Shown here one piece after another: positions 37,756 to 46,998 of a stretch of 64,000 nucleotides of DNA; positions within the stretch are counted from its first letter, which is position 1; each line of letters starts with the position of its first letter. Under the pieces are notes generated by a model that was not told the DNA's origin, did no database searches, and was given only the letters and a program-made list of their open reading frames with translations. A program made the translations under genes and the position numbers. Source of the DNA: Streptomyces bluensis (lineage in GTDB: Bacteria; Actinomycetota; Actinomycetes; Streptomycetales; Streptomycetaceae); NCBI RefSeq assembly GCF_014650715.1, contig NZ_BMVM01000003.1:124001-188000 (forward strand). Direction: 5' to 3'.

Positions 37756-39135
37756 TCACTTGTGTCCGCCGGCCGTGTCGTCCGACGGCGGCGACTCCTG
37801 TGCCGCGCCCACCGCCGCGACTCCCCGCGGCTGCGGCGCGTACCGGAGGGACGTCTCGCGGGAGTGGGCCCGCAGATAGCCGACGACCGTGTTCGTCACC
37901 GCCGCCAGCGGAACGGCGACCACCGCGCCCCCGATGCCCGCGACCATGCCGCCGGCCGCGACGGACAGGACGACCGCCAGCGGGTGGACGCGGACCGCCC
38001 GGCCGAGGATGAACGGCTGGAGGATGTGGCCCTCGATCTGCTGGACGGCCAGCACGACCACCAGCGTCATGACCGCGGTGAAGACGCCCTGCGTCACCAG
38101 CGCCACGACCACCGCCAGCGCGCCGGAGACCACGGCGCCCACCAGCGGGACGAAGGCGAAGAGGAAGATGAACACGGCCAGCGGGACCGCCATCGGAACG
38201 TCGAGGAAGTAGATGCCGAGGCCGATGAAGATCGCGTCGATCAGGGCCACTATCACCGTGCCACGCACATAGGCCGTCAGCGTCCGCCAGGCGCGCGGGC
38301 CCGCTCCGGCCACCCCTGGACGCGCCGCCTCCGGCACCAGCTTCAGGGTCCACTGCCAGATCCGCTCGCCGTCGTACAGCAGGAAGAGCGTGGAGAACAT
38401 CGCCAGGAGGATGCCGGTCAGGGCCTCCACGATGACCGTCACGCCTTCCAGGCCCGCCGAGGTGATCGCGTCCGTGTTGGAGCTGACCGCCTCGCGCAGG
38501 TTCTGGGCGATGTCGTTGATCTGGTCTTCGGTGACGTGGAAGGGGCTGTTGAGCAGCCAGCGGCGCAACTCGTCGATGCCGTCCTGGATCTGGCTGGAGA
38601 GGTTGTCGATGTTCTCCATGACCTGCCAGGTCACGAACCATCCGATCAGGCCCATGACGACGAACCCGAGGATCGCGGTGAGCGCCGTGGCCAGGCCGCG
38701 CGGCACGCCGTGGCGGCACAGCCGGGCGACCGTCGGCTGCAGCAGGGCCGTGATGAGGAGCGCCGCGACGAACGCCAGCACCACCAGCTGGACGGCGCTG
38801 ATGACCCGCATCAGGACCCAGAGGGTGCCCGCGAGGACGAGCAGCCGCCACCCGGCCTCGGCCGCGACCCGCATCCCCCAGGGAACGGCCTCGGCGGGAT
38901 GGGGGCGGGCGGTGACGGCGGGTGCGTAGGAGGGCGGCGCCGGGACGTACCCGGCGGGCTGGGTCCCCTCCCCGTCGGGGCTCCCGGGGGACCCGGAGTT
39001 CCCGAAGTCCCGGGTGTCCAGCGGGTCGTCGTCGGCGTCCCGGGCCTCGGCCTCCGCGCGCCGGCGCTCCAGTTCCCGTCCCCATCCGGTCAGTCCGGCG
39101 CCGAGCCGGTCGATCCACTCTGGCACTCGCGACAT
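37756..39135 (-). CDS. AI-2E family transporter
   Basis: A 459-residue membrane protein started at MSRVPEWIDRLGAG (complement 39133-39135). About eight hydrophobic segments are visible, including LWVLMRVISAVQLVVLAFVA, LTAILGFVVMGLIGWFVT, AVPLAVFIFLFAFVPLVGAV and VAAGGMVAGIGGAVVAVPLA. The family includes TqsA and several Na+/H+ or unknown exporters, so the AI-2 label should not be read as function. The N-terminal 90 residues are a charged/Pro cytoplasmic tail. Confidence 0.92.
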   Translation of the reverse strand: MSRVPEWIDRLGAGLTGWGRELERRRAEAEARDADDDPLDTRDFGNSGSPGSPDGEGTQPAGYVPAPPSYAPAVTARPHPAEAVPWGMRVAAEAGWRLLVLAGTLWVLMRVISAVQLVVLAFVAALLITALLQPTVARLCRHGVPRGLATALTAILGFVVMGLIGWFVTWQVMENIDNLSSQIQDGIDELRRWLLNSPFHVTEDQINDIAQNLREAVSSNTDAITSAGLEGVTVIVEALTGILLAMFSTLFLLYDGERIWQWTLKLVPEAARPGVAGAGPRAWRTLTAYVRGTVIVALIDAIFIGLGIYFLDVPMAVPLAVFIFLFAFVPLVGAVVSGALAVVVALVTQGVFTAVMTLVVVLAVQQIEGHILQPFILGRAVRVHPLAVVLSVAAGGMVAGIGGAVVAVPLAAVTNTVVGYLRAHSRETSLRYAPQPRGVAAVGAAQESPPSDDTAGGHK

Positions 39136-39208
39136 GATCCGCTCTCTTCCCCCGCTGCTCTTCCGCCCCACCGCTTCCCCGAAGTGGCCGACCTCGACCG
39201 TACATGGG

Positions 39209-39243
39209 ATGAGCCCCTCACCAAAGGACGGTGAGGGGCTCAT
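39209..39243. terminator. Terminator after the transglycosylase gene
   Basis: ATGAGCCCCTCACC and GGTGAGGGGCTCAT form a perfect 14-bp stem with a 7-base loop. It lies between the transglycosylase stop and the AI-2E transporter start on the minus strand, so it ends the transglycosylase transcript. Confidence 0.85.
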
Positions 39244-39289
39244 GGAGGTTGAGCGGCCGACGGGGTGTACCCGAGGGCTCAGCAGGCGC

Positions 39290-39991
39290 TCAGTACCAGT
39301 TGTTGGCCTGCCAGAACGACCACGCCTCGCACGGACTGCCGTAGCGGGACTCCATGTAGTTGAGGCCCCACTTGATCTGGGTGGCCGGGTTGGTCTGCCA
39401 GTCGGAACCGACGGACGACATCTTGGAGCCGGGCAGCGCCTGGAAGAGACCGTAGGCACCCGAGGAGGGGTTGACGGCCTTGTAGTTCCAGGTGGACTCG
39501 TGGGTCACGATGTTGCTGAAGCAGGTCCACTGGTCGGCGGCCACGACCTGCTTGGCCATCGCCTGGACCTCGGCGACGGTGTAGCTCTTGCTCGCGCTGG
39601 CCGTGAGGGAGGAGACATCTCGGGCCGCGGAACGGCTGGCGGCCTCCTTGGCCTTGCGCTCGGCTTCCGCCTTCTTGGCGGCCTCCTCCGCGGCCTTCTG
39701 CTTGGCGATCGCGTCTGCGGCGGCCTTCTTACGGGCCGTCTCCTCAGCGTCCTTCTTGGCGCTGGCGTCCGCGGCGATGGCCTGTGCGTCGGCCTGCTGC
39801 GTCAGGGACGCGGTCTGCACCTGGGCCTGCTGGCCCATGGGAATGTCCGAGAGGAGAGTCGCGTCGCTTGCTGTCGCCTCGGCGTCGTTGGTCTGGGCGA
39901 CGCTGCCCGAGGCAACGCCGACGACACTTCCGACAGCGGTGACCGCGGTGGCCGAGGCCACTGCGAATCCCCGGACCGAAATCCGGCTCAC
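39290..39991 (-). CDS. Secreted lytic transglycosylase (SLT domain)
   Basis: A 233-residue protein. The GTG at complement 39989-39991 is chosen because a strong GGAAGGA lies 4-5 bases upstream. A signal peptide (VRGFAVASATAVTAVGSVVG) is followed by a long Ala/Lys/Glu coiled-coil-like segment (about 70-130), then an SLT-type goose-lysozyme domain (QWTCFSNIVTHESTWNYKAV, SSGAYGLFQALPGSKMSSVG, QIKWGLNYMESRYGSPCEAW). The catalytic Glu is in HESTWN. Two cysteines (QWTCF and SPCEAW) may form a disulfide. It probably cleaves peptidoglycan during growth or spore development. Confidence 0.93.
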   Translation of the reverse strand: MSRISVRGFAVASATAVTAVGSVVGVASGSVAQTNDAEATASDATLLSDIPMGQQAQVQTASLTQQADAQAIAADASAKKDAEETARKKAAADAIAKQKAAEEAAKKAEAERKAKEAASRSAARDVSSLTASASKSYTVAEVQAMAKQVVAADQWTCFSNIVTHESTWNYKAVNPSSGAYGLFQALPGSKMSSVGSDWQTNPATQIKWGLNYMESRYGSPCEAWSFWQANNWY

Positions 39992-40411
39992 ACGGTTTCC
40001 TTCCAGCATCGCCCGCTTCGGTGACCCTGGCGGACGCAATCGTGCCCCTGGCACTGGCCTCCCAACTGCGGGGTCACGGGAGGCACGGGCCCGGTGGGCA
40101 ACTCCCTTGCGGGGAGCGCCGCGTGGTGAACTCGGGCGGCATACGACGACGCTATGGAGTTAGTCCTGGTGTTTCTGTTGTGCCGTACCGCTGGGGGTAC
40201 CGGTGTGCCGTATGCGGGGCCTGACAGGAGTGAGACTCTGCCGCACCCCGGCACCGCAAGGCAATTCCGAGGTACGTGTGAAAGCTCACACCACCGTTTG
40301 CCCCAGGTGATTCAAGGAAAGCCGCACATGCCGAGCGCCGCCCAGCTAGGCTCATGGCCTTTGCTGAACGGCGCCAACCAGCGGGTATCTACCTCAAGTT
40401 GAGCACTCCGG
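39992..40411 (-). promoter_or_regulatory. Long structured 5' leader of the lytic transglycosylase gene
   Basis: About 400 bp separate the gene from PhoH. Read on the minus strand, the part closest to the gene holds several nested stems: GCTCCC-CGCAA-GGGAGT, CCTCCC with GGGAGG, and CGTGCC with GGCACG. Streptomycete muralytic genes are known to have cyclic-di-AMP (ydaO) riboswitch leaders, but I cannot match the ydaO consensus here with confidence. It is reported as a candidate structured leader of undetermined class. Confidence 0.45.
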
Positions 40412-41734
40412 TCAGATCTGCCCGTCCTCCAGCATTTCGGTCACAAGGGCCGCGATCTGGGACCGTTCGGACCGGGTCAGCGTGACATGGGCGAAGAGCG
40501 GATGCCCCTTCAGCTTCTCGACGACGGCGACCACTCCGTCGTACCGGCCGACCCTCAGATTGTCCCGCTGCGCCACGTCATGGGTGAGAACGACCCGTGA
40601 ATTCGCGCCGATCCGGGACAGAACGGTCAGCAGGACGTTCCGCTCCAGGGACTGGGCCTCGTCCACGATCACGAACGCGTCATGGAGGGAGCGGCCGCGA
40701 ATGTGCGTGAGCGGCAGCACCTCCAGCATCCCGCGCGCGGTGACCTCCTCGATCACCTCGCGGGACGTGACCGCCGAGAGTGTGTCGAAGACGGCCTGCG
40801 CCCAGGGGCTCATCTTCTCGGCCTCGGTGCCCGGCAGATAGCCCAGTTCCTGCCCGCCCACCGCGTACAGCGGCCGGAAGACCATCACCTTCTGGTGCTG
40901 ACGGCGCTCCAGCACCGCCTCTAGACCCGCGCACAGCGCCAGCGCCGACTTGCCGGTACCGGCACGGCCGCCCATCGACACGATGCCCACGTCCGGGTCG
41001 AGCAGCAGGTCGAGCGCGATCCGCTGCTCGGCACTGCGGCCCTTGATGCCGAAGGCCTCCCGATCGCCGCGTACGAGGCGGATGCCGCCGTCGGGGGTCA
41101 CCCGGCCGAGCGCCTTGCCGCGCTCGGACTGGATGGTCAGGCCCGTGTGCACGGGGAGTTCGGCGACCTCGGGGACGCTGGCGTGCCCCTCTTCGAAGAG
41201 GATGTCCACCTGCTCGCCGGCCAGGGTCAGTTCGGACATTCCGGTCCAGCCGGAGGAGTCCGTGATGGCCAGTTCCGCGCGGTACTCCTCGGCGAGGAGG
41301 CCGACGGAGGACGCCTTGATTCTGAGCGGGAGGTCCTTCGACACGACGGTGACGTCGTACCCCTCGGCCTGCAGATTGCGGGCGACCGCGAGGATGCGGG
41401 AGTCATTGTCCCCCAGGCGGTAGCCGGTCGGCAGGACGCTGGGGTCCGAGTGGTTGAGCTCGACACGGATCGTACCGCCGAGGTCCCCGATCGGGATGGG
41501 GGCGTCAAGACGGCCGTGCCTCACCCGGAACTCGTCCAGCAGGCGGAGGGCCTGCCGGGCGAAGTAGCCGAGCTCGGGATGATGCCGCTTGGCCTCCAGC
41601 TCCGTGACCACGACGATGGGGAGCACGACCTCGTGCTCGTCGAAGCGGTTCAGGGCGTTCGGGTCGGCCAGGAGGACGCTGGTGTCGAGAACGTAGGTGC
41701 GCCGGTCTGGCTTGTGGCGCTTTGTGCTGGTCAC
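40412..41734 (-). CDS. PhoH-family ATPase with N-terminal PIN domain
   Basis: A 440-residue PhoH2-type protein started at GTG (complement 41732-41734; a tandem GTG at 41737 is equivalent). The PIN domain (about 12-145) has [24 protein letters not shown] and [11 protein letters not shown]. The PhoH ATPase follows with Walker [16 protein letters not shown] and Walker [11 protein letters not shown], ending [14 protein letters not shown]. Characterised mycobacterial relatives are RNA helicases with RNase activity. The start region lies in a Pro/Arg-rich open extension I do not believe is translated. Confidence 0.93.
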   Translation of the reverse strand: MTSTKRHKPDRRTYVLDTSVLLADPNALNRFDEHEVVLPIVVVTELEAKRHHPELGYFARQALRLLDEFRVRHGRLDAPIPIGDLGGTIRVELNHSDPSVLPTGYRLGDNDSRILAVARNLQAEGYDVTVVSKDLPLRIKASSVGLLAEEYRAELAITDSSGWTGMSELTLAGEQVDILFEEGHASVPEVAELPVHTGLTIQSERGKALGRVTPDGGIRLVRGDREAFGIKGRSAEQRIALDLLLDPDVGIVSMGGRAGTGKSALALCAGLEAVLERRQHQKVMVFRPLYAVGGQELGYLPGTEAEKMSPWAQAVFDTLSAVTSREVIEEVTARGMLEVLPLTHIRGRSLHDAFVIVDEAQSLERNVLLTVLSRIGANSRVVLTHDVAQRDNLRVGRYDGVVAVVEKLKGHPLFAHVTLTRSERSQIAALVTEMLEDGQI

Positions 41735-41811
41735 CACGGAAGGACGTACCCCCTCGGATGAGGTCGGGGAGCGACGGAGAGGAACTGGACCGGTCGACGG
41801 CCGCGATGCAC

Positions 41812-41828
41812 GGGCCGGTGACCGGCCC
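41812..41828. repeat. Perfect dyad GGGCCGGT-G-ACCGGCCC
   Basis: 8-bp arms around one base lie about 78 bp upstream of the PhoH start. It may be an operator or part of the uppS 3' region. Confidence 0.4.
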
Positions 41829-41918
41829 TCAAGCCTCTTCGTCCGTGCGGTGACCACACGGTCGGGCTGGTGCAAAGGGCCTCCCGGGCGGACGGCCCCG
41901 TGCCGCCCGCTGAGATCC

Positions 41919-41939
41919 GACACCCGTGGTTCGGGTGTC
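41919..41939 (-). terminator. Probable uppS terminator
   Basis: GACACCCG and CGGGTGTC form a perfect 8-bp stem with a 5-base loop. It lies 124 bp downstream of the uppS stop on the minus strand. Confidence 0.55.
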
Positions 41940-42062
41940 GACCTGACTGGTTTATGCCCTCGAACACTCGCTGCCATGCCAGGGGACACGACGGCGCCCC
42001 GGTGAACTCCTCGTTACTTCCGTCCCGCTGGGGGCGTTGTGCACCTCACCCTATGCGGAGAC

Positions 42063-42836
42063 TCAGCCTCCGTAACGCCGGTGTCGCGCGGCGTAGTCAC
42101 GCAGGGCGCGCAGGAAGTCGACCTTGCGGAAGGCCGGCCAGAAGACGTCGCAGAAGTAGTACTCCGAATGGGCGGTCTGCCACAGCATGAATCCCGACAG
42201 GCGCTGCTCGCCGCTGGTGCGGATCACGAGGTCCGGGTCGGGCTGGTCTCCGGTGTAGAGGTGCCGGCTGATCATGTCGATGTCGACGGACTCGGCGAGT
42301 TCGTCCATCGAGGTGCCCTTGTCCTGGGCGTCGAGGAGCATCGAGCGGACCGCGTCGGCGATCTCCTGGCGTCCGCCGTATCCGATGGCGCAGTTGACCA
42401 GTATCCCGTCGACGTGCGCGGTGGCCTCCTCGGCCTCCTTCAGGGTGGTCTGCATCTGTCCGGGCAGCAAGTCCGGGGTGCCCACGTGGTGCACCCGCCA
42501 GCGGCCGTCGGCGGCGAGGGAGCGTACGACGTCCTCGATGATGCCGAGGAGCGGGCCCAGCTCCTCCTGCGGGCGGTCGAAGTTGTCCGTGGAGAGCAGC
42601 CAGAGGGTGACGACCTTGACGTCCGTCTCGGTGCACCAGCCGAGGAACTCCCCGATCTTGTCCGCCCCGGCCCGGTGCCCGTGTGCCGTGGTGGAGCCCG
42701 CCGCCTTCGCCCAGCGGCGGTTGCCGTCCATGATCACGCCGATGTGCTTGGGCACCTGGTCGTGGTCGAGGTGGCCTTCAACCCTGCGTGCGTAGGCCCT
42801 GACCAGCAGGCTACGTAGTTTGTCGCGCAGGTACAC
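42063..42836 (-). CDS. uppS: Isoprenyl (undecaprenyl-type) diphosphate synthase
   Basis: A 257-residue cis-prenyltransferase started at GTG (complement 42834-42836) with GGAGGGG upstream. Motifs: IGVIMDGNRRWAKAAG (catalytic Asp37), HRAGADKIGEFLGWC, WLLSTDNFDRP, RTSGEQRLSGFMLWQTAHSEYYF and DVFWPAFRKVDF. It condenses IPP onto an allylic diphosphate to make the C50-C55 carrier for cell-wall assembly. Streptomycetes often carry two such genes, and this may be the second. A long open extension upstream of the GTG is not family-like. Confidence 0.95.
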   Translation of the reverse strand: MYLRDKLRSLLVRAYARRVEGHLDHDQVPKHIGVIMDGNRRWAKAAGSTTAHGHRAGADKIGEFLGWCTETDVKVVTLWLLSTDNFDRPQEELGPLLGIIEDVVRSLAADGRWRVHHVGTPDLLPGQMQTTLKEAEEATAHVDGILVNCAIGYGGRQEIADAVRSMLLDAQDKGTSMDELAESVDIDMISRHLYTGDQPDPDLVIRTSGEQRLSGFMLWQTAHSEYYFCDVFWPAFRKVDFLRALRDYAARHRRYGG

Positions 42837-43580
42837 GTGATACAGCCCCTCCGTAGCGGATGCGGTCCCCCACGGCGAAGCGTACCGCTGTCGCGAGAGG
42901 GTACGGCCAAGGGGTGTCTGGGATCGGTGGGGGTGTGCGCGGCCTCGCGCCGCACAAAAAACGGGCCGGTCCGTGGGGGGGAGACGGACCGGCCCGAGGG
43001 GGGGCTTCCACCATAACCCTTCGTAAGGAATGCTGCATGCATCGGCGGGAAACAATTACTCTCCGAAGTCGGCCGACGACGCGCGGATGGGCGTGGAAGC
43101 GTTCATTCAGGGGGTACTCATGGCCGGATCACAGCGGATTCCAAGGCAATCAGGTGGTATCCCAGGGGATACAAGGGGCTTGAGTTCGCTTGTGCGTCAC
43201 TCGACGACACGTTCCGGCACACCCCCGGACGAGTGAAGGGTGCGAGGTGCGCCCATTTGACGTCATCGTTTGATTTCAGGGCCAAGGTGGTGCGGGTCCC
43301 GGGCTGCGGGCCGCCTGCTGCGAGGCTGCCCGGTGGTCACGACACCGCGCAGCCCCCTCCTCTGCGCGGTGCCACCCGCGCGGCTTTGCTCACGCGAATT
43401 ACCTTGGTCTGAACTTATCGCCCGATGGGTGACTTGAGCGAGCCGACCCCGATAACGATGTGGACACCGCGCGACTCCGACCCGGACGAATCCTGGACGA
43501 ATCCTGGACGAATGCGAGGAACTCGGGCGGCCGTACGGGCGATGCCTGGCCGGGCCGCGCGGCCGCCCCTGGGGCGGTGG
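42837..43580. other. Long intergenic region upstream of uppS
   Basis: This 744-bp gap has locally lower GC around 43020-43200. Two small plus-strand frames overlap there (43037-43183, ATG with AAGGA upstream; and 43030-43236). Neither resembles a known family and their codon use is mixed. A 14-bp GGACGAATCCT unit repeats at about 43486, 43497 and 43508. Otherwise I see nothing coding. Confidence 0.45.
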
Positions 43581-44384
43581 TCACCGGCCGGGCTTGCGCG
43601 CCTCGATGAGATGGCGGGTGCTGTGGGCCACGAACGGGCCCTCCGCCTCGATCCTCTCGTGCAGCGCGAGGAGTCGGGGCCGGTACGCGTCCACGGTGAA
43701 ACCGGGCACCATCCAGACGACCTTGCGCAGGAAGTGCACGACGGCGCCGATGTCGAAGAACTCGATCCGCAGCCGCTCCGCGCGCAGGTCGACCACCTCA
43801 AGACCGGCGGCCTCCGCGTCCGCGCGCTCACGGTCCGGGTGGCGGTCGCCGCTCTGACCCTCCGGCTGCGGGCCGAGGAAGTACTCGACGACCTCGAAGA
43901 CGCTGCGGGGGCCCACGTGCTGGGCGAAGTACGTGCCGCCCGGGCTGAGGACACGGGCGATCTCGGCCCACTGCGGGCTGACCGGGTGCCGGCTCGTCAC
44001 CAGGTCGAACGACTCGTCCGCGAACGGCAGCGGGGCGTCCTCGGGGCTGGCGACGACGGCGACGCCGCGCGGGTGGAGGAGGGCGGTGGCCTTGGCGACG
44101 TTCGGGGGCCAGCCCTCGGTGGCGACGGTGAGCGGCGCGAACGCCGGGGCGGAGGCCAGGACCTCCCCTCCCCCGGTCTGTACGTCGAGCGCGGCGGAGG
44201 CGCGGGCGATCCGCTCGGCCATCGACCGTGCGTACCCCCATGAGGGCCGCTCCTCCGTGGCCCTGCCCTCGAACCAGGAGAAGTCCCAGCCTTCGGTGGG
44301 CGCGGTCTCGGCCTCGGCGACAAGGTCCTCGAAGGTGGGGGTGTGGGGGGTGCGGTGAGAGTGGTTGGCGTCGGGGGCGGTCAT
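43581..44384 (-). CDS. SAM-dependent methyltransferase, class I
   Basis: A 267-residue methyltransferase. The SAM motif I is weak (ALDVQTGGGEVLAS, about 64-77). Motif II/III is visible as FADESFDLVTSRHPV and the later RVLSPGGTYFAQHVGP. The C-terminal FTVDAYRPRLLALHERIEAEGPFVAHSTRHLIEARK fits small ubiE-like enzymes. Substrate is unknown. It lies 49 bp downstream of the GNAT gene on the same strand and could be cotranscribed with it. Confidence 0.85.
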   Translation of the reverse strand: MTAPDANHSHRTPHTPTFEDLVAEAETAPTEGWDFSWFEGRATEERPSWGYARSMAERIARASAALDVQTGGGEVLASAPAFAPLTVATEGWPPNVAKATALLHPRGVAVVASPEDAPLPFADESFDLVTSRHPVSPQWAEIARVLSPGGTYFAQHVGPRSVFEVVEYFLGPQPEGQSGDRHPDRERADAEAAGLEVVDLRAERLRIEFFDIGAVVHFLRKVVWMVPGFTVDAYRPRLLALHERIEAEGPFVAHSTRHLIEARKPGR

Positions 44385-44433
44385 GGAGGGATCCTCGCAA
44401 GGGCGGGATGAGGGACGCGACTGAATTCGGCCC

Positions 44434-44928
44434 TCACTCCTCCAGGACCAGCAGGACGTGGCCGTCCTCGTCGTGCCCCACCGTGGTGGCGCGGCGGAAG
44501 CCGTGGTGCTCCAGGAGGCGGACCGAGGCGGTGTTGCCGTGGAACGGGTCGGCGTACAGCGGACGGTTCTGCTCCTCCTGGAGGAAGAGGGTCAGGGCTC
44601 TGGTGCCGATGCCCCGGCCCCAGTACCGGCGGCCCAGCCAGTAGCCGACGAAGCGGCGGCCGTCCTCCGCCCACCAGGCCACCACGTTCCCGGCCGTGGC
44701 GCCGTCGACCGTGACCGTCCGCACGAGGCCGGTGGGGTTGCCGATGACCCTCTTCTCCCAGTGGTCCATGAAGGCCTCGCGCTCGCGGGCGGGAAACCTC
44801 GACCGCCGCACCGCCTCCGCGTCCTGTTCGTAGGCGTGGAAGAGCTCCAGGTCGCTGGCCTGGACGCCCCTCAGCCGAACGATCTCGCTGCTTTCGCTGA
44901 TCTCGCTGATCTCGCCGTTGTCGCTCAT
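44434..44928 (-). CDS. GNAT-family N-acetyltransferase
   Basis: A 164-residue acetyltransferase started at MSDNGEISEISES (complement 44926-44928). The acetyl-CoA loop YWLGRRYWGRGIGTRALTLFL (about 94-114; RxxGxG/A as RYWGRGIG) and the conserved ASVRLLEHHGFRRATTVG are present. Such enzymes acetylate ribosomal proteins or small molecules (RimJ/RimL group). The target is unknown. Confidence 0.9.
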   Translation of the reverse strand: MSDNGEISEISESSEIVRLRGVQASDLELFHAYEQDAEAVRRSRFPAREREAFMDHWEKRVIGNPTGLVRTVTVDGATAGNVVAWWAEDGRRFVGYWLGRRYWGRGIGTRALTLFLQEEQNRPLYADPFHGNTASVRLLEHHGFRRATTVGHDEDGHVLLVLEE

Positions 44929-44981
44929 GCCGGGAGTGTGCCAGCCGGCACTGACAACGACCGCTGACCCGTACAACCGCA

Positions 44982-45584
44982 TCACGCGTCCGCGGAGTCG
45001 ACGGCCTCGGCGGTCTCGGCGGCCTCGGCGCGCTCGTAGCGCAGCAGCACGACCCCGTTGCCGAAGGTCCGGTTCTCCAGCAGCCGCAGCTTCCGCCGGC
45101 TGTCGGACTCCGCGAACAGGGGCTTGCCCCGGCCGAGGACGACCGGGTGGACGTAGATCCGGTACTCGTCGACGAGGTCGTGCCGCAGGAACTCGGCGGC
45201 GAGTTCGGCGCCCCCGAGGGCCAGGTCGCCGCCGTCCTGCGCCTTGAGCGCCCGGATGTCCTCGACCACCACGTCCCGCACGATCGTCGTATGCCACCGG
45301 GCGTGCTGCAGGGTCCGTGAGAACACGATCTTCGGCATGTTCCGCCAGATCGCCGCGAAGTCGGCCACGGGGCCGGTGCTGTCCTTCTCGCGGTCGGCGG
45401 TCGGCCAGAAGTCGGCCATCAGCTCGTACGTCACCCGCCCGTTGAGGAAGGCGCCCATGGTCGCGAGCTGCTCGTTGAAGTGCGTGTGCAGTTCGTCGTC
45501 GACCATGTGCCAGTCGATCTCACGGTTCGGCCCCTCGATATAGCCGTCGAGGGACACGGACATCATCAGGATGATCTTCCTCAT
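44982..45584 (-). CDS. Dihydrofolate-reductase-like (RibD C-terminal) protein
   Basis: A 200-residue protein of the RibD_C/DHFR-like group started at MRKIILMMSVSLDGYIEG. Typical parts: GRVTYELMADFWPTAD, MPKIVFSRTLQHARWHTT, GGAELAAEFLRHDLVDEYRIYVHPVVLGRGKPLF and the closing NGVVLLRYE. It probably binds NADPH. The substrate is unknown and there is no riboflavin or folate cluster here. The last residues are Glu/Ala-rich and repetitive. Confidence 0.85.
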   Translation of the reverse strand: MRKIILMMSVSLDGYIEGPNREIDWHMVDDELHTHFNEQLATMGAFLNGRVTYELMADFWPTADREKDSTGPVADFAAIWRNMPKIVFSRTLQHARWHTTIVRDVVVEDIRALKAQDGGDLALGGAELAAEFLRHDLVDEYRIYVHPVVLGRGKPLFAESDSRRKLRLLENRTFGNGVVLLRYERAEAAETAEAVDSADA

Positions 45585-45720
45585 GGCGGCTCCCGGTCCC
45601 GCACGCTGGTGGCGCTCCGTGCTCACTCAGTGGTCTCTCGTGGCACCAGCATCGCGCGGTCCGGTCCGCCGGGCGGGGACGCCGGGCCGTTTTCCTCCCG
45701 GTCCTCCCCGCGATCGTCCG

Positions 45721-46389
45721 TCAGCCCAGTTCGCCCCCGGCCCCGCTCGCGGTACCGCTGCCGTCCTCGCTCGGCGTCGCGCCCCTCGGGAACGACACCT
45801 CCACGCGGCGGTTCTTGCGGCGGCCCTCCTCCGAGGAGTTGTCCGCGATGGGGTAGTCCTCGCTGTAACCGCGCACCTCGAAGGTGATGTCCGAGCCGAG
45901 GAAACCGGCCAGCTGGTCATGGACGGCGTCCGCGCGCTTCTTGGACAGGGTCTTGCCGTGGGCGTAGGAGCCGAGGTTGTCGGTGAAGCCGAAGACACGG
46001 ACCGTGGTGGGCTTCTGTGCCTTGATCTCGTCCGCGATCGCCTGGATACGGGAGCGTGCCTCCGGGTTCAGGGTCGAGCTGTCCTTGGGGAACAGCACCT
46101 CCGCCTGGAGCGCGAACGTCACGTTCTGGTTCGTGTCCTCCCTGCGCTCCTCACCTCCGAGGTCCTCCACGACCGACTTGATGTCCAGCACCTTCGCGGA
46201 GGCGAGCGTGGCGCCGTCCGCGAGCTTGAGTCCCGGGCTGTTCGCGTCCACCTCCGGGGGCGGTGCGCTGGTGACGGTGCCCGGGGGTTCGCTGGGGTCG
46301 TCGGCGGCGTACGCCGGGGTGAGGGTGAGAGTGGCGAGTACGGCCAGCGCCGTGCAGGTGGTGGCGGTACGGGGGGTGAGGGCGGCCAT
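45721..46389 (-). CDS. Secreted OmpA-family peptidoglycan-binding protein
   Basis: A 222-residue exported protein. A signal peptide ends near ASA (TPAYAADD, about 28). The OmpA domain (about 85-205) has ALQAEVLFPKDSSTLNPEARSRIQ, RVFGFTDNLGSYAHGKTLSKKRADAVHDQL and YSEDYPIADNSSEEGRRKNRRVEV, with the Asp/Arg contacts for peptidoglycan present. It ends the tad locus, three bases after the lipoprotein gene. In this operon it may anchor or guide the pilus through the thick wall. Confidence 0.9.
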   Translation of the reverse strand: MAALTPRTATTCTALAVLATLTLTPAYAADDPSEPPGTVTSAPPPEVDANSPGLKLADGATLASAKVLDIKSVVEDLGGEERREDTNQNVTFALQAEVLFPKDSSTLNPEARSRIQAIADEIKAQKPTTVRVFGFTDNLGSYAHGKTLSKKRADAVHDQLAGFLGSDITFEVRGYSEDYPIADNSSEEGRRKNRRVEVSFPRGATPSEDGSGTASGAGGELG

Positions 46390-46392
46390 GGG

Positions 46393-46983
46393 TCACTCGC
46401 CCTCGGAGAGTTCGATGGAGGCGGGGGGCATGGAGCCGACCTGGAAGTCGACCTTCGTGGTGCCGTCGGGTGGGGCGGGGAACTGGGCGAACCAGTCCGT
46501 GGTTTCGCCCGCTTTCAAGCCACCGTCGAACCGCGTGCAGAGGCAACGCCCCTCTGTGTCACGGAGGATGAGGTACTTCTTCTTGCCTTGCTGGTCCACC
46601 AGGCTCGCTCCAGCAACGGAAGACGCGTTTCCCCTGAGCTCGTTCTCGTCACCACGCCAGTCGGCCGCTGTCCATAGCCGCGAACCGCTGTTGGTCACCG
46701 TTCCCGAAACGGTGACATAGCCCCCGTCGTCCCGTACGGCTGACGTGACAGCGAGGGCGATGTCGCCTTGCTTGGACTCGGCAAGCACCTTGTTTCCCGC
46801 GGGTGCTTGCGGCTCCTGGTCGCCTGAGGAGTTGTCAGGTTCCTTGGCCGTCGCCGACGTGTCCTTGTCGGCCGCGCCGTCATCACCTCCTCCTCCGCAA
46901 CCGGCCACCGTGAGGAGCAACCCGGTCGCGATCGCCACCGCGGCCGCTGCCCTGCGGCTCTTCATGGTGCGCCGAAAATTCAT
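46393..46983 (-). CDS. Predicted lipoprotein of the tad locus
   Basis: A 196-residue protein. A lipobox LTVAGC (LLLTVAGCGG, about residues 23-29) marks lipid attachment, followed by an acidic/Ser linker. The remaining domain is a beta-sandwich-like stretch (VTVSGTVTNSGSRLWTAADW) with two cysteines close together (GRCLCTRFDGGLKAGETTDWF), resembling DUF4352-like or fimbrial-assembly-type folds. I do not recognise a specific family. It lies between the TadG-like and OmpA genes with short spacers. Confidence 0.8.
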   Translation of the reverse strand: MNFRRTMKSRRAAAAVAIATGLLLTVAGCGGGGDDGAADKDTSATAKEPDNSSGDQEPQAPAGNKVLAESKQGDIALAVTSAVRDDGGYVTVSGTVTNSGSRLWTAADWRGDENELRGNASSVAGASLVDQQGKKKYLILRDTEGRCLCTRFDGGLKAGETTDWFAQFPAPPDGTTKVDFQVGSMPPASIELSEGE

Positions 46984-46998
46984 CGGTACGACTTCCTC

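Noticed and set aside
39992..40411. A confident ydaO (c-di-AMP) riboswitch call in the transglycosylase leader
   Set aside because: The conserved core strings could not be placed in the right order on the minus strand. Retained only as a structured leader of unknown class.
43030..43236. Two small overlapping plus-strand frames in the uppS upstream region
   Set aside because: Codon use is mixed and no homology is visible. One has a reasonable AAGGA site, so expression data could reverse this decision.
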